NCBI GenBank assembly: GCA_017591395.1
Contig: WEDG01002564.1
Span: forward strand, 1-64,000
Length of the DNA stretch: 64,000 nucleotides
From: Schistocephalus solidus
Lineage: Eukaryota; Platyhelminthes; Cestoda; Diphyllobothriidea; Diphyllobothriidae
Direction: 5' to 3'
The notes beneath the pieces were generated by a model. It was not told the origin of the DNA. It saw nothing but the letters and a program-made list of their open reading frames with translations, and made no database searches. Positions 12,781-23,057 of this stretch are shown here, in pieces (positions within the stretch are counted from its first letter, which is position 1; the number at the start of each line of letters is the position of its first letter). Position numbers and translations under genes: made by a program.

Positions 12781-15104
12781 GATGGGGGATTGCGAACGTG
12801 GATTTTCTGGTAACCGAGATTTGAGTAGTTCAACGCCACAGTCACGTAGTCCTGTCGTCTTTGATCAAGAATATTGACTATAGTGAAAGGGTGTTCAGTG
12901 ATCAGGTTACGGAAAGTACTTGTCCCGTTGAGGCTCATTATACAACTCACAAAGTCAGTCGCATAGGAAAAAAATGTGACGTCTGGGCAAAACAGTCTTT
13001 TTCGGGCCCAGATTCGAGAGTTGAGATAAAAGTGAATGACAAAAATTGACTGCCTTAGAGCGCAGAGACCGAAACTCTTTAGTTTTTTGATGTAACTCCT
13101 CCAGAAGAAAGGTGGCTCATCTCGAATCCTTCCCAAAAAAGGAGTAGGTATTTTATGGAAACAGGGCCCTCGTTCCTGACATACATATTTAAGAAATTTC
13201 TCAACCCTGCTGTTGTTCCTTCAGCCGTATAAAACGCCTTTTCTACCCAATGGAGAATTCCGAAGGTTTATTGAACCAACCTTAGGAAATGAAAAACTTA
13301 GCATATGATGTTCGCTTAATAAGATGCAAACGAAATTCTTCAGTATGCGCTGTAGATGAACTGACTTTGTCTTCAGGTAACGAGGATAATGACCGTCGGG
13401 AAATTCTCACAAGTTCTTAGGGTCTTCAACATTAATCTTGCCTCCGATGTGGTTGGTAGTTTATTATTGGGATATACATTGTGTGGAATAAAGCTTCTGT
13501 TTTGTAATATCCATCCTGGTGTTTTAATGCGGATTTTGGATAGGAATGCATGTGAACGACACAGTAATACGTAGCCTTTGTGTTCAAAATCCACTCTATG
13601 ACATTACCTCGCGGCGGTAGACAATGGTAGCTAGTATCCTAGTTCTCGATGTGGTCAAGGGACACGGACCATAACGCGTCGTGGTCGATTAAAGAAAAAA
13701 CACTGGATAAAAGATTGTGTCTCTCTTGCAAACAATGACCACGGCTAAAAAGGATTGGTCGAGGACTGGCGTGCAAACCTTTCAACCTGATTTCGCACGA
13801 CCACCAGTGGATGCATCTGTAAGTAGCTTCATTCTGTTGATGGGAAGAGTTTATTAGCACTTAAGTAGGTACGTCTTGCTTCAATTCTCCGAGTGTCCAA
13901 TGCCTAAAGTCTTCATGCTTCAAGAAGGAGTTAATTTCGCAACAGAGAAGATTCACCAAACTTTCTTCCTAGATTGAACATCGATGCTTTTTATCTTTGA
14001 GCGATAACAAAAGTAGCCAAACGTGTAACATTTATAGTATGCTAAATTCGATGTGGAAATAGTGATCTGTCTGTCAGGAAGGTAAATTCAAGCAGTCCTG
14101 ATGAAGCAGACTTTCCTTGTATGAATTATGGTATCAGCTGAGTATATGGACGTACGGCTCTCATTTGAAGTATTATTAAAAGTTCAAGTTAAAAAGTTTA
14201 TTATAATTCTAAATGCTAACTCAAATCAAGACTAAAAGAAGGTAGACTTAAGACTTTGTTAAAAACTAGTAACTGATCAGTAACAAAATTAATGCTTTTA
14301 AAATGTCCTCAGTTTTACAAAAGAAGCCAAGTGAAGTTAGCAAAAAAGAAATAATTCCCTAGCATTTATTGTCATCACAAAGGCGACTTTTATAATTATA
14401 TGTAGACAGTCTAAAGGAACTCTCATGTGAGTCCTTTGGTATTTCGACCATTCTGTCTGACGATGTCCACCGTAGTCATCACAGCGGGGTGGGCGAAGAG
14501 AAGATGGCTTGCTCGTGAATTAGTTTATAGTGGTAATAGACTTGTGAAGGACCAATCACAGTCTCTCTAATCGCATTCTCCTAAGCCAGCTGCCACAAGA
14601 GGCAGGATCGGGTTCAGTGGTTGACATACCTAAACAGCCTGAAAAAGCATGCCACACACGCCTGGTCCGCGCAAAATAAACCAGAAGTTGACTTTAAATT
14701 CCTCACACATTAATCGCTAACCTGGAGTAAATCAGTCGATTTGAAGGCTTATAAACTTAGACTGAAAGTTTATATTAAAATTTGGGTCCAAGTCCATCAA
14801 CCACAGCGGGATAACCACGTAATATTCAGTAAACTACCACTAAGAAGTTAGTAGTATTTATTTAGGCTGAACGATACACCACGTTTACATTACAGATACT
14901 AGCAAAAAGCTTTGACACAGGTTTCACCGTAATTCTGCCGCTGTATGGGTCAGCTAGAAGGATTTCGGCTAATCAGTTGGTCCCCCAGTATTCCCCGTAT
15001 GCTTTCTGATAGATATTCCAGCTTGAAGATAGTTATTTCTTAATTTCATCATAAATTCATAGCTGGTTTGCAGTAAATAAGTTTCAATAATGGACTTGTA
15101 GGTT
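12781..15104. other. stretch without recognisable gene
   Basis: An open frame of 127 codons on the minus strand (13136-12753) overlaps the SINE and has no recognisable family. Other frames are short. No RNA gene or element was found. The region is AT-rich from 14.0 kb. Confidence 0.45.
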
Positions 15105-15690
15105 TTGATTAAGCAGCTAATCTGGAAGAACTACTCTGACGCGATCAACGATGACAGCATCCTCATTGTCACAGCGAACGAACCGGCAGGTCTTGATGTG
15201 TCGGTAAAGCACTCGAAACGCCACGATTGAAGGCAATTTAATTGGCTTGCGCACACAGTCATGTCATGCAAGAAGGTGATGGCATACAGCACGTGAGACC
15301 CTGATGGTACCTCGATGGGACCCGTGACAGGAAGCGTATGAATTGACGAAGGCGATGCAGGAATTTTTGAAGATCCTCGTCAGCACCGCGAAGAAGGGTG
15401 GGGTTATCTTCTCGCCTGACAGTAGGAGGGTGGCGCCAAACGCACATGTGTACGTACTACTGTTCAAGTCCGGCTCCACTATCTCCACTATATTGGAGGG
15501 TCAAATGATGCTGGTCCAATTCGTCGTGTTTTCTGTCTTGCGTTGACAGAAAAAGCGTTCAACCATGCCGTTGGCAACTGGGTGGCAGACTATCACCACC
15601 TTAATGCCTAAGCCATTCAAAAGGCTGAGGAGAGCTTGGAATAGTGCAGAGTCCAACGGTCGTAAAGGTCCAGTGATCAATCTCATGAAA
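15105..15690 (-). mobile_element. Ty3/gypsy retrotransposon, integrase C-terminal fragment
   Basis: On the minus strand, 15686-15501 carries SALFQALLSLL followed by CHPVANGMVERF. This is the end of the retroviral-type integrase core, whose family form is yHP.aNGmVERfhr. In the next frame, 15488-15264 gives FGATLLLSGE, corresponding to the conserved (V/F)G.tLRLPGE segment after the core. Then 15250-15108 gives HDCVRKPIKLPS..FRVL and ends VIVDRVRVVLPD before a stop, like the C-terminal 'vRkpl..py.GPf.Vl...vsvDRlkp' region. Frameshifts separate the blocks. The 5' part, including reverse transcriptase and LTRs, was not found. Confidence 0.85.
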
Positions 15691-18600
15691 TGTGAACCAA
15701 AATTCTAAAATAAGTTTTCGATCAGGAAGGGTTACTTAAGTGTGGTTGTAGCCTAGTCCCAAGGTATTTCAGAGAGGCCAGGATGTCAACCTTTAAATGC
15801 ACGTCTTTTCGTGTGCCTGCAAAACACCACACTCGCTAAAGAATGGCTACTTAAGTCCTATGCATTGCTTCTATGTATTTTCAATGTCCTTATGAATTCA
15901 AAGGTATTTTATAAAAAAAACGTACGTAAAATAGTCTTTTTATACTCATTCGGTCGCACAATATGCCTTCTTCAAAGTTCATGCGCAAAGGAAGGGTATA
16001 TTTAGGTGTCATAAAGATTTTCGAAGCACAAACACAATATTCGACTCCACTTAGGGAACAAAGAATAGGTCATCGAGTAATGCGGGACCGCTGATAATAG
16101 GGGTTTTTTGGGTGGAGCTAAATGAAGAAAAAGGAGAGAGCCTATCCAGTGTGCTCGCTGGGGCTAGCATTCGTTGCCCCGACACGTGTGCGGCTTGCGA
16201 TAACCTTAGTCGACCAATAGTCGACCTGACCCAATTTTTACGGACTCTTGACGGCAGCAAGAATGAGGCCGGCTCAGCGCTTCCTTATAATCGCCGCTCG
16301 GAAAGTTGCCATTCGATCCGACGGCAAACGAATTAATTGTGTAACTCTGCTGGCCTGGCAACGAATGCTAACCCTGACGAAGACAATGGATAGAGTTAGG
16401 GTTAGGTTAGCGCGTATCCCATCTTTTTGTCCCTGAGTGGGGTTGCACATTTCGTTCTTACCTTTTTGCATTCCTAAATAATTTTAAGCCATATCTGTCG
16501 ATGCATACCAGTAAGCAGATATAATACAGTCCTTATAAGATTTGGAACGGATGTGGACTAGGTTTTATACTTCAAGAGCGGCATTAATAAACGTACACAT
16601 ACGATGTCATTTGAATGAACGTTTTACGGTCTTAAAAACCTCAAAATAAGATTTTTTAAATCGCAATACAGCCTTCCTTTGAAAAGAAATTTGAAGAATA
16701 CGCGGTATGCTACCAAACAACTGCATTAAAGAACATTTTTATACACGTTGTTAATAAAATGCACTAAAAATCAATAGGAAAATGCATACTATTTATACAT
16801 GCATGTTTTTACCAAAGGTGCATTTTGCAGGCGGTTATTAACACGTGCATTCAAAAGCCGGGATCCTGGCATGTATGAAATATCTGGAAAATCTGCTGTA
16901 ACATATGCAATCATACAACCCAACTCAAGCAATCCTTCCTAATCCAAAATAAAATTCAGAATTCAGTCACTGATTGTATATTAGGCACAAAAAAATGCAG
17001 AACGAAATGTTGATGACGGCCTCGACGATAGTACCAGCCTGCATGTTTTGTAGGGCAGTGGGCAGCGGAGAGGGTTGTGTAGCCACTGTGCGGAGGCAAG
17101 TGCTAAGATCCCCAGAAGAACGATGCTGAACAGTGCATTGGGGCTGATAAAGGCACCAGATGAAGGCTTGGTACACCGAACCGCCTTCGAGACTCAGCCA
17201 CGCTCGTGTCCAACCTGTCACGTTCTTGTGCACTTCGGACAAGACCACCTATTCAGCGAGGAGCTCGTGGGACGCTTAGATCCCGAGATGGGTGGGTGCA
17301 TGAAGACAATGGAAAACAGTTCGACGTACCAATTTGCACGAAGGTGCGAGGAGGTGGGCCGCAATAAGGTGTCGACGCTTGTGTTCAGGCGAGCGTCAAA
17401 AACCTGGAGACGGCCAAACATTCCGTAGCAGACTATTCACCGTTCATTGACCAAGGTGAAAATTCCGGCCTCCTGTAAAAACTGGAGTATGGAGTGTGGG
17501 AGGGTCTAGGTATCGCGTCAACCACCTCATATTTACCATTGATGTGGCGCATATCAGGGTCAGCATGGGAATCTTTGACGTTCCAAAAGCGGTCGGTACC
17601 TCCCCAACCAGACCAAGAAGTGATGGAGTGATTGTCAAATAAAACTGTCACGCCGGTAGGTCCCTCGATTTTGCCGACAGCAGTAGAGGGAAAAAAGGGG
17701 GCGAGGGACCATGCTATTGGCTGGTTAGACGTGTTTTGACGCAAGCAAAGCTAAAGTCCATATAGAAATGAGATTTGACGATATAATCACCACAAACGCA
17801 AACGAACAACCAACAGTTCGATCGCAATCCGAATCGAACACAACTTTTAAGGCTTTATTGGTACTTCTTCCACAACAAACAGGGACCCCTAAAGTTTCCG
17901 CATTATAAAAACGACCTCGGTGTACGAGTACTGTGCCACTCAACTTGATAGGCCAGAATAATTTCGTCAGTAAACCCAACTCCTTCACCGTCAAATTAGC
18001 TTATCGAATGGTGACTTAGCTGATATTTTTATAAAAGTATTAAAAAGGTATGGGTTAACCAAACGCATTCGATTTCCATTTGGTCCGAAAGTTTGTAAAT
18101 TAAGTGAACAATCGTTCGTCAAATTTTTAAAAGCACAAATGCCCTTGAGGAAAATCATTGGATGATACTACTTATATATGAGCATCTTAAAAAAGGCAAG
18201 CATACCAAAAGTGGGCCCAGCACACAGTGCTGTCCAAGACGAGAAACAGGAAATGATGAAACCAAAAGTAGCTGTCATCCAGAAAATAAAATGACACAGA
18301 CTGCGGGTCGATAAAAAGATTTCCGAACCCGCATAGCCGAGGTTGTAGGTTGTCAAAAAGGTTATGCACGTGTCGAGAGAAAAGGAAAGCATTTTGTAGC
18401 ATCAAACTTTTTAAAAACCTGTGTAACAATGCATTACTTCGTCAGTGATCAATACCAGACAAGAGAAAACAACGATATTGTTGGAACAGTGCGCATTTAA
18501 GAACCTCTTTTACGGTCCTTCAGGACAAAAAAACGTATGTACACATTTTAAAGCAGCCCAAAACGCAATAAGATAGGCATGAAAATACTTGCATCAGTGG

Positions 18601-18811
18601 GCGAAATGCGAACTACGGTATCTCATGTACAAAATAGATGAGCAGAAAAAAAACCAATGGAAGGCGAAAAAACAAAACAAAAAGATCAGATGTACAAGCG
18701 ATCGTTTTGTTATCACTGGAACGTGGAAAGGATGAAGTGAGGAAGGAGGTGAGGGGGAGCAGCCCATTGTGGAAGCAGCCCGTCGGCCGGGGTCAGGAGG
18801 TGCAAATAACG
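15691..18811. other. stretch between gypsy fragment and YPEL exon 2
   Basis: The part next to 18811 is probably the YPEL 3' untranslated region, extent unknown. GC-richer patches lie at 16110-16430 and 17000-17750, with overlapping open frames up to 117 codons (17075-17428, +) and 103 codons (17744-17433, -). None has a recognised family. A short TTAGGGTTAGG tract is at 16397-16410, and an AT-rich repeat copy at 16580-16655. Confidence 0.45.
16580..16655 (+). repeat. AT-rich dispersed repeat, copy 1
   Basis: It shares GCATTAATAAAC, then TACGATGTCATTTGAA, then GGTCTTAAAAA with 62187-62262. It is seen as a recurring sequence only, and the family is not recognised. Confidence 0.6.
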
Positions 18812-18999
18812 TCACCAGAACCTACGCTGCTCAGACTCACAGGCCGACCAATCCCACCCATTGTCTTTAATTAAGTGCGCCAACTCAATGATGTACTTGC
18901 CCTCCTTGTACTTTTGACTCGGTTCAAAGGCCTGCTCGTATTTCCAGCCAAGAACAGTTCGGCAGCATTCACAGTAGATGTCCGCCACCGAGTGCAACC
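18812..18999 (-). CDS. YPEL: Yippee-like protein, exon 2 (C-terminal part)
   Basis: This exon encodes residues 93-153 of a Yippee-like protein, a small conserved eukaryotic zinc-binding protein. Family members are reported in the nucleus and at centrosome or mitotic structures; the molecular role is not fully defined. The exon begins after an acceptor TCTTCAG and reads [12 protein letters not shown], with the second zinc pair at C101 and C104. It continues with [25 protein letters not shown] and IKDNGWD. Joined to exon 1 (24923-24650) the frame is kept (phase 1), and the distance between the two Cys pairs is 52 residues, exactly the family value. Vertebrate YPEL1-4 stop at NGWD. Here 12 more residues (WSAC...RRFW) follow before the TGA at 18814-18812. 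That tail may be real, or a further splice site may lie near here. Confidence 0.95.
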
Positions 19000-19041
19000 C
19001 TGAAGAGGCCGGAGAAGAAGAAGACGAAAAATAGTCTTAGG

Positions 19042-19476
19042 TCAGTAAATAATGCATTCTTCAAAGAAGAGCGCTAAACGAAGAACCGAGGTGCCTTTGC
19101 ATGTTGGAACACCGTAGGGTCTTTCTATGTGCGTTCCCACCCAGACGGCGGCAATGCGCCAAGCGTAGGATTGTGAAAAAGTCCACTCAGCCCATTCCTG
19201 TGAATGACCATAAAAGTACTCAGAGCGATGTACTTTAAGAGAAACGGCGCATTCAAGTGTGCGCATCGTGAACGGGCGAGCGAGAAAATGGGCAGGAAAT
19301 TCTTCAAGTAGCAACCTTAAAAAACTGATGGTCTCAGGCTTCACATGCAAGATTAGCCTGAGAGGTGGCGACTGGTTGGATTGTTGCGTGTTGCATGCAA
19401 ATACTCTGTTAAGAAAATTATTGAAAGTCATGGATGTGTGCGGTAACCCATATGCAGCATCAGAGGGTGTAATCAA
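19042..19476 (-). other. unrecognised open frame inside the YPEL intron
   Basis: A 144-codon frame lies on the same strand as YPEL, just upstream of the exon 2 acceptor. No domain, signal or repeat is evident, and it is not needed for the YPEL product. An opposite-strand frame overlaps it at 19259-19501. Frames of this length are expected a few times by chance in 64 kb. It is listed so that the intron is accounted for; it is probably not a gene. Confidence 0.15.
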
Positions 19477-19559
19477 AAGTCAAACTGCACAGAGGCGCTG
19501 AACAGTTTTTCGTTCAGGGAGGAATGCCCCGAAGAGACACTGCGTTCAGGAAAATACCG

Positions 19560-21550
19560 GTTATTGATAACGAGACGTTGTGAAACGCTGATGATGAAAT
19601 ATACAAAGAAAAGGAAATATCATGAAATCTTAACAATGCAAGAAGATAGAGGGTTGCGGTCGTTGAAGACTGATGCCAGTGTAGTTATTGTGCCTACTGA
19701 CAAAGGTGACGCAACTGTTGTAATGGACAAGAATGACTACGTCAGCAAGGCTAACCAAGTCTTTAATAACAGAGAAATCGACACACGGGACTGCATGTGA
19801 ACCCAGCTGAAAAGCAGGCAGCGACTGTAAAGAAGAAGCTGGACGAACTTACTCGAATGAAACCCATTAACCCTGAGAAATCCCGATTCATGAGCCTCAC
19901 TGACCGCCCTATGGCACATGCGTACGACCTACCAAAGGTGCACAAGGCAGACGATTTATTGAGGATGGTAGTGCTATTCGTTAGACCCTTACTTACAGCC
20001 TTGTCACATGGACACCTAAGTACCTCAGTAAAGGATCACAATACAACGCCAAACCTCACAGGTACTCCTACAGAAAATTAAAGGTCTTAGAAGAAGTTCT
20101 GACACACGTATTACATCGTTCGACGTTCTTTCCTTGTTTTCCACAATGCCACATGACTTGGCAATTAGAAGAGGAGATCAACGCCTAGAGAAAAATCGTA
20201 TTGGGTATTCCAACACAGCACACTTTGGAGACGTTTAGGTTCTGACTTAAAAATAGTTGTCATGTTGACGAAAAGTACTAACGAAAAGTTAAGGGCACCC
20301 CAATGGACCCTGCAATATTCGAGTTACTTGTCTAGCTAATCTTAGAGCGATAAAAAGACGAAGGTGTACAAGCCTTCAGACCAAAGATGTCGCTCCACTA
20401 AGTGAATGACACATTTGTTGCCTCCAAGATAGGCGAAGTTGAACAATTGCACCAGTCTGAATGGGGTCTTCCCAACTATACGTGTTACTCGCGAAGAGAC
20501 AACAGGAGATACCCTGCCGTTTCTAGACGCGAGTATACAAAGACTTAGTGATGCGGACTCGAACCACACGGTTATTGAAATCATCTATAACTATGAAAGT
20601 AGCCACCTTGGGGCGCACAAAAACGTTGTCCAAACTGCTTTCCATCGGACCTTTACTGCAGCAGCGATGACCTATTTAAAAAGGAAATACCGTAAGTCAT
20701 AGAGTATTTTGACCCAAATGACCAGCTGGGAAAAATTGTCTCGGACGACAGTACCAACTACAAAATCTTGGATCTAACAGAGATCTACTCTCTAACTTAC
20801 CAGCAAGGAATTTCCAAAACAATGCCGCAACAATTAAGTCACTTTGGTTTCTCCACCGCCCATAAGCTTACATCCTCCTTACAAAGACACATCTATCCCG
20901 AGTAAAGGACACCTTACCCAAAGAGCAACCAACCAATTTTTTACGTCATGGGACTCGCAGTAACGAACATAAGCTAGCCATCCGCCGACGTAACCCTTTG
21001 TCACTCGTGTTTGCGCACACCCTTGAGTATACGCATTGCTTCAATTGGGACGGTACTGAAGTGGCCGCCATGGCTAACACCAAACAGGCGTGATAATTTC
21101 TTGAAGCTTGACAATAGCACCAACACAATGTCGATCTGGATGTTCAGTACATGCACGGCTAACTAGCTTGCGCCCATGTCCTAACAACAGCGGCTAATCC
21201 GTGATCAGCCATTAGAATGTCACTAGCTGGCCGCCCCTTCCCTTTCGGGCATGGAGAACCACAACTGAACGTCCTACCAACTCCTAAACCAGCGCACCGA
21301 CCACTCTCCTCTTCCCTCCCACATTGACGACTGCTAATCCAGCCGTTCGCAGTCGCATTGAATCGTCATCCACCCTCGCTTCTAACAGTTCTCCACTCCC
21401 ACTTCCCAGGCCTCTAACACCAGTTGTCGGCCTGGCGCACCAACCGATCTAGTCCGACTATCTCACTTTCTCCTCTATTCATTTCCTCTGATGACCAGTC
21501 AAAAATTTACGAGTACAAATACATTTGTCGAAGAGCGCTGTTTTTTGTTT
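19560..21550 (+). mobile_element. Penelope-like element 1 (decayed, in YPEL intron)
   Basis: The order of blocks is that of a Penelope-like reverse transcriptase followed by a GIY-YIG endonuclease. 19564-19796 has VIVPTDKGDATVVMDKNDY. 19800-20080 has MAHAYDLPKVHK (family form YGLPKvHK) and then LLRMVVLFVRPLLTALS. About 20110-20165 has SFDVLSLFSTMPHDLAI (motif A). About 20288 has GTPMDPAIFELL (family GtPMGSPiSg.la). 20399-20410 is the YxDD site, here changed to stop-V-N-D. 20439-20700 has TLPFLDASIQRL. About 20960-21130 gives the endonuclease C-terminal part with AIRRRNPLSLVFAH and FNWDGTEVAAMANTK. The stops, frameshifts and lost catalytic residues make it inactive. It is inserted opposite to the host gene. 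The ends are approximate. Confidence 0.88.
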
Positions 21551-21989
21551 CATTAAGTCATCTTGTAGTGCACACTATGCCATTTATTTAACCTATAAAA
21601 CAATGTACAACGAACTGCAAAACGTCACAAGTGAATGATCACACAATTTTGTATAACTTAATCAGCTGGGAAGATAATGAAAGCTGAAAAAAGAGTTTGC
21701 ATAAACTAAGAGATGCAAACTATCAAATGATTAGCTTTACTACTTTCAAGTCGCATTAACACACAAAATTCGACTGTTCGCTTACTTGTGACGAAAAATT
21801 AATAGTTTACACTAAGGTGTTAACCTCTTATCAGTGTTTACCCAATGATTTGTTACCATACATATCAAAGGCGTCGCTTCACCCCAGGAAATTACGATTC
21901 AAGTAGGCGGACTGTCACCTGTACTGCGTTCTACGGGCAGACTTAGATTTGCTTCGAGTATCTGGAATGCCAAATTTGAGCCGAACTAG
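21551..21989. other. intron stretch without recognisable feature
   Basis: This is AT-rich sequence between the Penelope-like element and the SINE cluster. Nothing coding or repeated was recognised. Confidence 0.5.
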
Positions 21990-22262
21990 TAACATAAGTG
22001 TAGCATTGGAATTCTAATCAACAGGTCATGGGTTCAAGCCTCGGGTTGGTTTGGTTGGGTTTGGTTGGATGATGACGGCTATTGAGCCAGAAATGGCCAC
22101 TTAAGTATCCTTTGTCTTTGCCGCAATGCTAATCTGCCTATGATACTAGGCACTCTGCGGCTGTTGGCGGGGATCGAGAATGGGCCCCAAGGCAGAACGG
22201 GACGAGTGAGTTTTGTAAGTGATCAGTACGCGTTCATCAATGAATACGCCAGGACCTACTGC
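21990..22262 (+). mobile_element. tRNA-derived SINE, full tail
   Basis: The degraded head contains CATTGGAATTCTAATCAACA, which resembles a tRNA-Arg(UCU) anticodon arm, and a B-box GGGTTCAAGCC. The body has GATGATGACGGCTATTGAGCC, AGAAATGGCCA and TTGTCTTTG. The tail has CACTCTGCGGCTGTTGGCGG, GGACGAGTGAG and GTGATCAGTACGCG. The same tail is found at 44200-44325 and 12300-12255 (-). The CTGATGA core is altered here to GATGATGA. Confidence 0.85.
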
Positions 22263-22334
22263 TCCTGTGATCGTCTCTTCTTATTTATGCCCCGGAACGC
22301 GCATTTTCGTCTCAATTAGTAAGATAAATGCATT

Positions 22335-22453
22335 GGGTATGACTGGTTGATGACGGCTAATAAGCCATAAATGGCCATTACGATCTCCCTTGTCTTTGTC
22401 CGTACTCCAACGAGACGAGTGAGCCCTGTAACCGATCGGAGAGCGCCTACGCA

Positions 22454-22455
<2 letters not shown>
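22335..22455 (+). mobile_element. SINE fragment
   Basis: It starts at GGGTATGACTGG, has TTGATGACGGCTAATAAGCC, then TAAATGGCCATT and TCTCCCTTGTCTTTGTC, then a short form of the tail (GACGAGTGAGCCCTGTAACC). It lacks the tRNA-like head and ends at the (TA)n tract. Confidence 0.8.

Positions 22456-22495
<40 letters not shown>
22456..22495. repeat. (TA)n microsatellite
   Basis: About 39 bases of uninterrupted AT/TA alternate between a SINE fragment and the left arm of the inverted SINE pair. The Ile-Tyr repeat frames over it are an artefact of the repeat. Confidence 0.95.
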
Positions 22496-22497
<2 letters not shown>

Positions 22498-22638
22498 GTG
22501 TGGGGCTCACCGATCTGCTTAAGGAACATGTATGTTCCGTTGTGCTCTGGAGCTCAGACTAGAGCCCTCGCAGGCAGTCGCATAGTGACGTGTAGCATAT
22601 GATGAAATGGAACCGACAAAGACAAGGGAGACCGGAAT
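22496..22638 (-). mobile_element. SINE tail, left arm of a 143-bp inverted repeat
   Basis: This is the complement of 22695-22837 over its full length with very few differences. Read on the minus strand it is the SINE region from ATTCCGGTCTCCC to the alternative tail (GGGCTCTAGTCTGAGCTCC, GTTCCTTAAGCAGATCGGTG). It ends abruptly at the start of the 56-base spacer. Confidence 0.93.
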
Positions 22639-22842
22639 CCCAGGTGTGCCACACTTGGGATTGGGTATGAATGGCTGATAAGCCAGAAATGGCCATTCCG
22701 GTCTCCCTTGTCTTTGTCAGTTCCATTCCATCAAATGCTACACGTCGCTATGCGACCGCCTGCGAGGGCTCTAGTCTGAGCTCCAGGGCACAACGGAACA
22801 TACATGTTCCTTAAGCAGATCGGTGAGCCCCACACTATCATC
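22639..22842 (+). mobile_element. SINE body and tail, right arm of inverted repeat
   Basis: It begins with the end of a tRNA-like head (CCCAGGTGTGCC), then GGGATTGGGTATGAATGG. The CTGATGA..stem II block is shortened by a deletion (GCTGATAAGCCAGAAATGG). It continues with ATTCCGGTCTCCC and the alternative tail. The part 22695-22837 is the reverse complement of 22496-22638. Confidence 0.93.
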
Positions 22843-22873
22843 ATATTACCGATCACAACCGACAAAACAACGA

Positions 22874-23025
22874 GCCCGTGGCTCAATGGTAGAGCGTTCG
22901 ACTTAAATACCAAAGGTTGCGGGTTCGAATCCCAGGTGTGCCACACTTGGGATTGGGTATGACTGGCTGATGACGGCTATTAAGCCAGAAAGGGCCATTC
23001 CGGTCTCCCTTGTCTTTGTCGGTTC
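22874..23025 (+). mobile_element. tRNA-derived SINE with best-preserved head
   Basis: 22874-22942 is tRNA-like, with A-box TGGCTCAATGG and a perfect B-box GGTTCGAATCC, the internal promoter of RNA polymerase III. The anticodon loop here is CTTAAAT with a mispaired stem, so it is not a working tRNA. It continues with GGGATTGGGTATGACTGGC, the hammerhead-like block at 22961-23005, and TCTCCCTTGTCTTTGTCGG, and ends in an AT-rich tract. It has the short form of the 3' end without the alternative tail. Confidence 0.9.
22961..23005 (+). ncRNA. hammerhead-ribozyme-like motif in SINE
   Basis: Six elements are seen in order. GACTGG is stem I 5'. CTGATGA is the core. CGGCTATTAAGCCA is stem II, GGCT pairing with AGCC. 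GAA is the core. AGGGCCAT is stem III, partly paired. T is position 17. CCGGTC is stem I 3'; it pairs over six bases with GACTGG, one pair being G-U. This is the layout of a type I hammerhead. The doubtful points are a C.A pair closing stem II and a short, imperfect stem III. Known precedent: schistosome Sm-alpha SINE-like repeats carry hammerheads. Catalysis here is inferred. Confidence 0.5.
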
Positions 23026-23057
23026 CACATTATCAATATATACATATATATATATAG
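23026..23057. repeat. AT-rich simple repeat
   Basis: A (TA)n-like tract, ATATATACATATATATATATA, directly follows the SINE. Such tails often follow SINE insertions. Confidence 0.85.

Noticed and set aside
20946..21128. A minus-strand frame as a gene
   Set aside because: It is antisense to the GIY-YIG end of Penelope-like element 1.
22281..22562. Frames with Ile-Tyr repeats on both strands
   Set aside because: These are translations of the (TA)n microsatellite and SINE sequence.
22639..22842. A hammerhead in this SINE copy
   Set aside because: A deletion removes part of the core and the 5' side of stem II, so no fold is possible here.
22874..22942. A working tRNA gene
   Set aside because: The A and B boxes are good, but the anticodon stem does not pair. 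The same head is attached to the SINE body here and in several other copies, so it is a SINE promoter.
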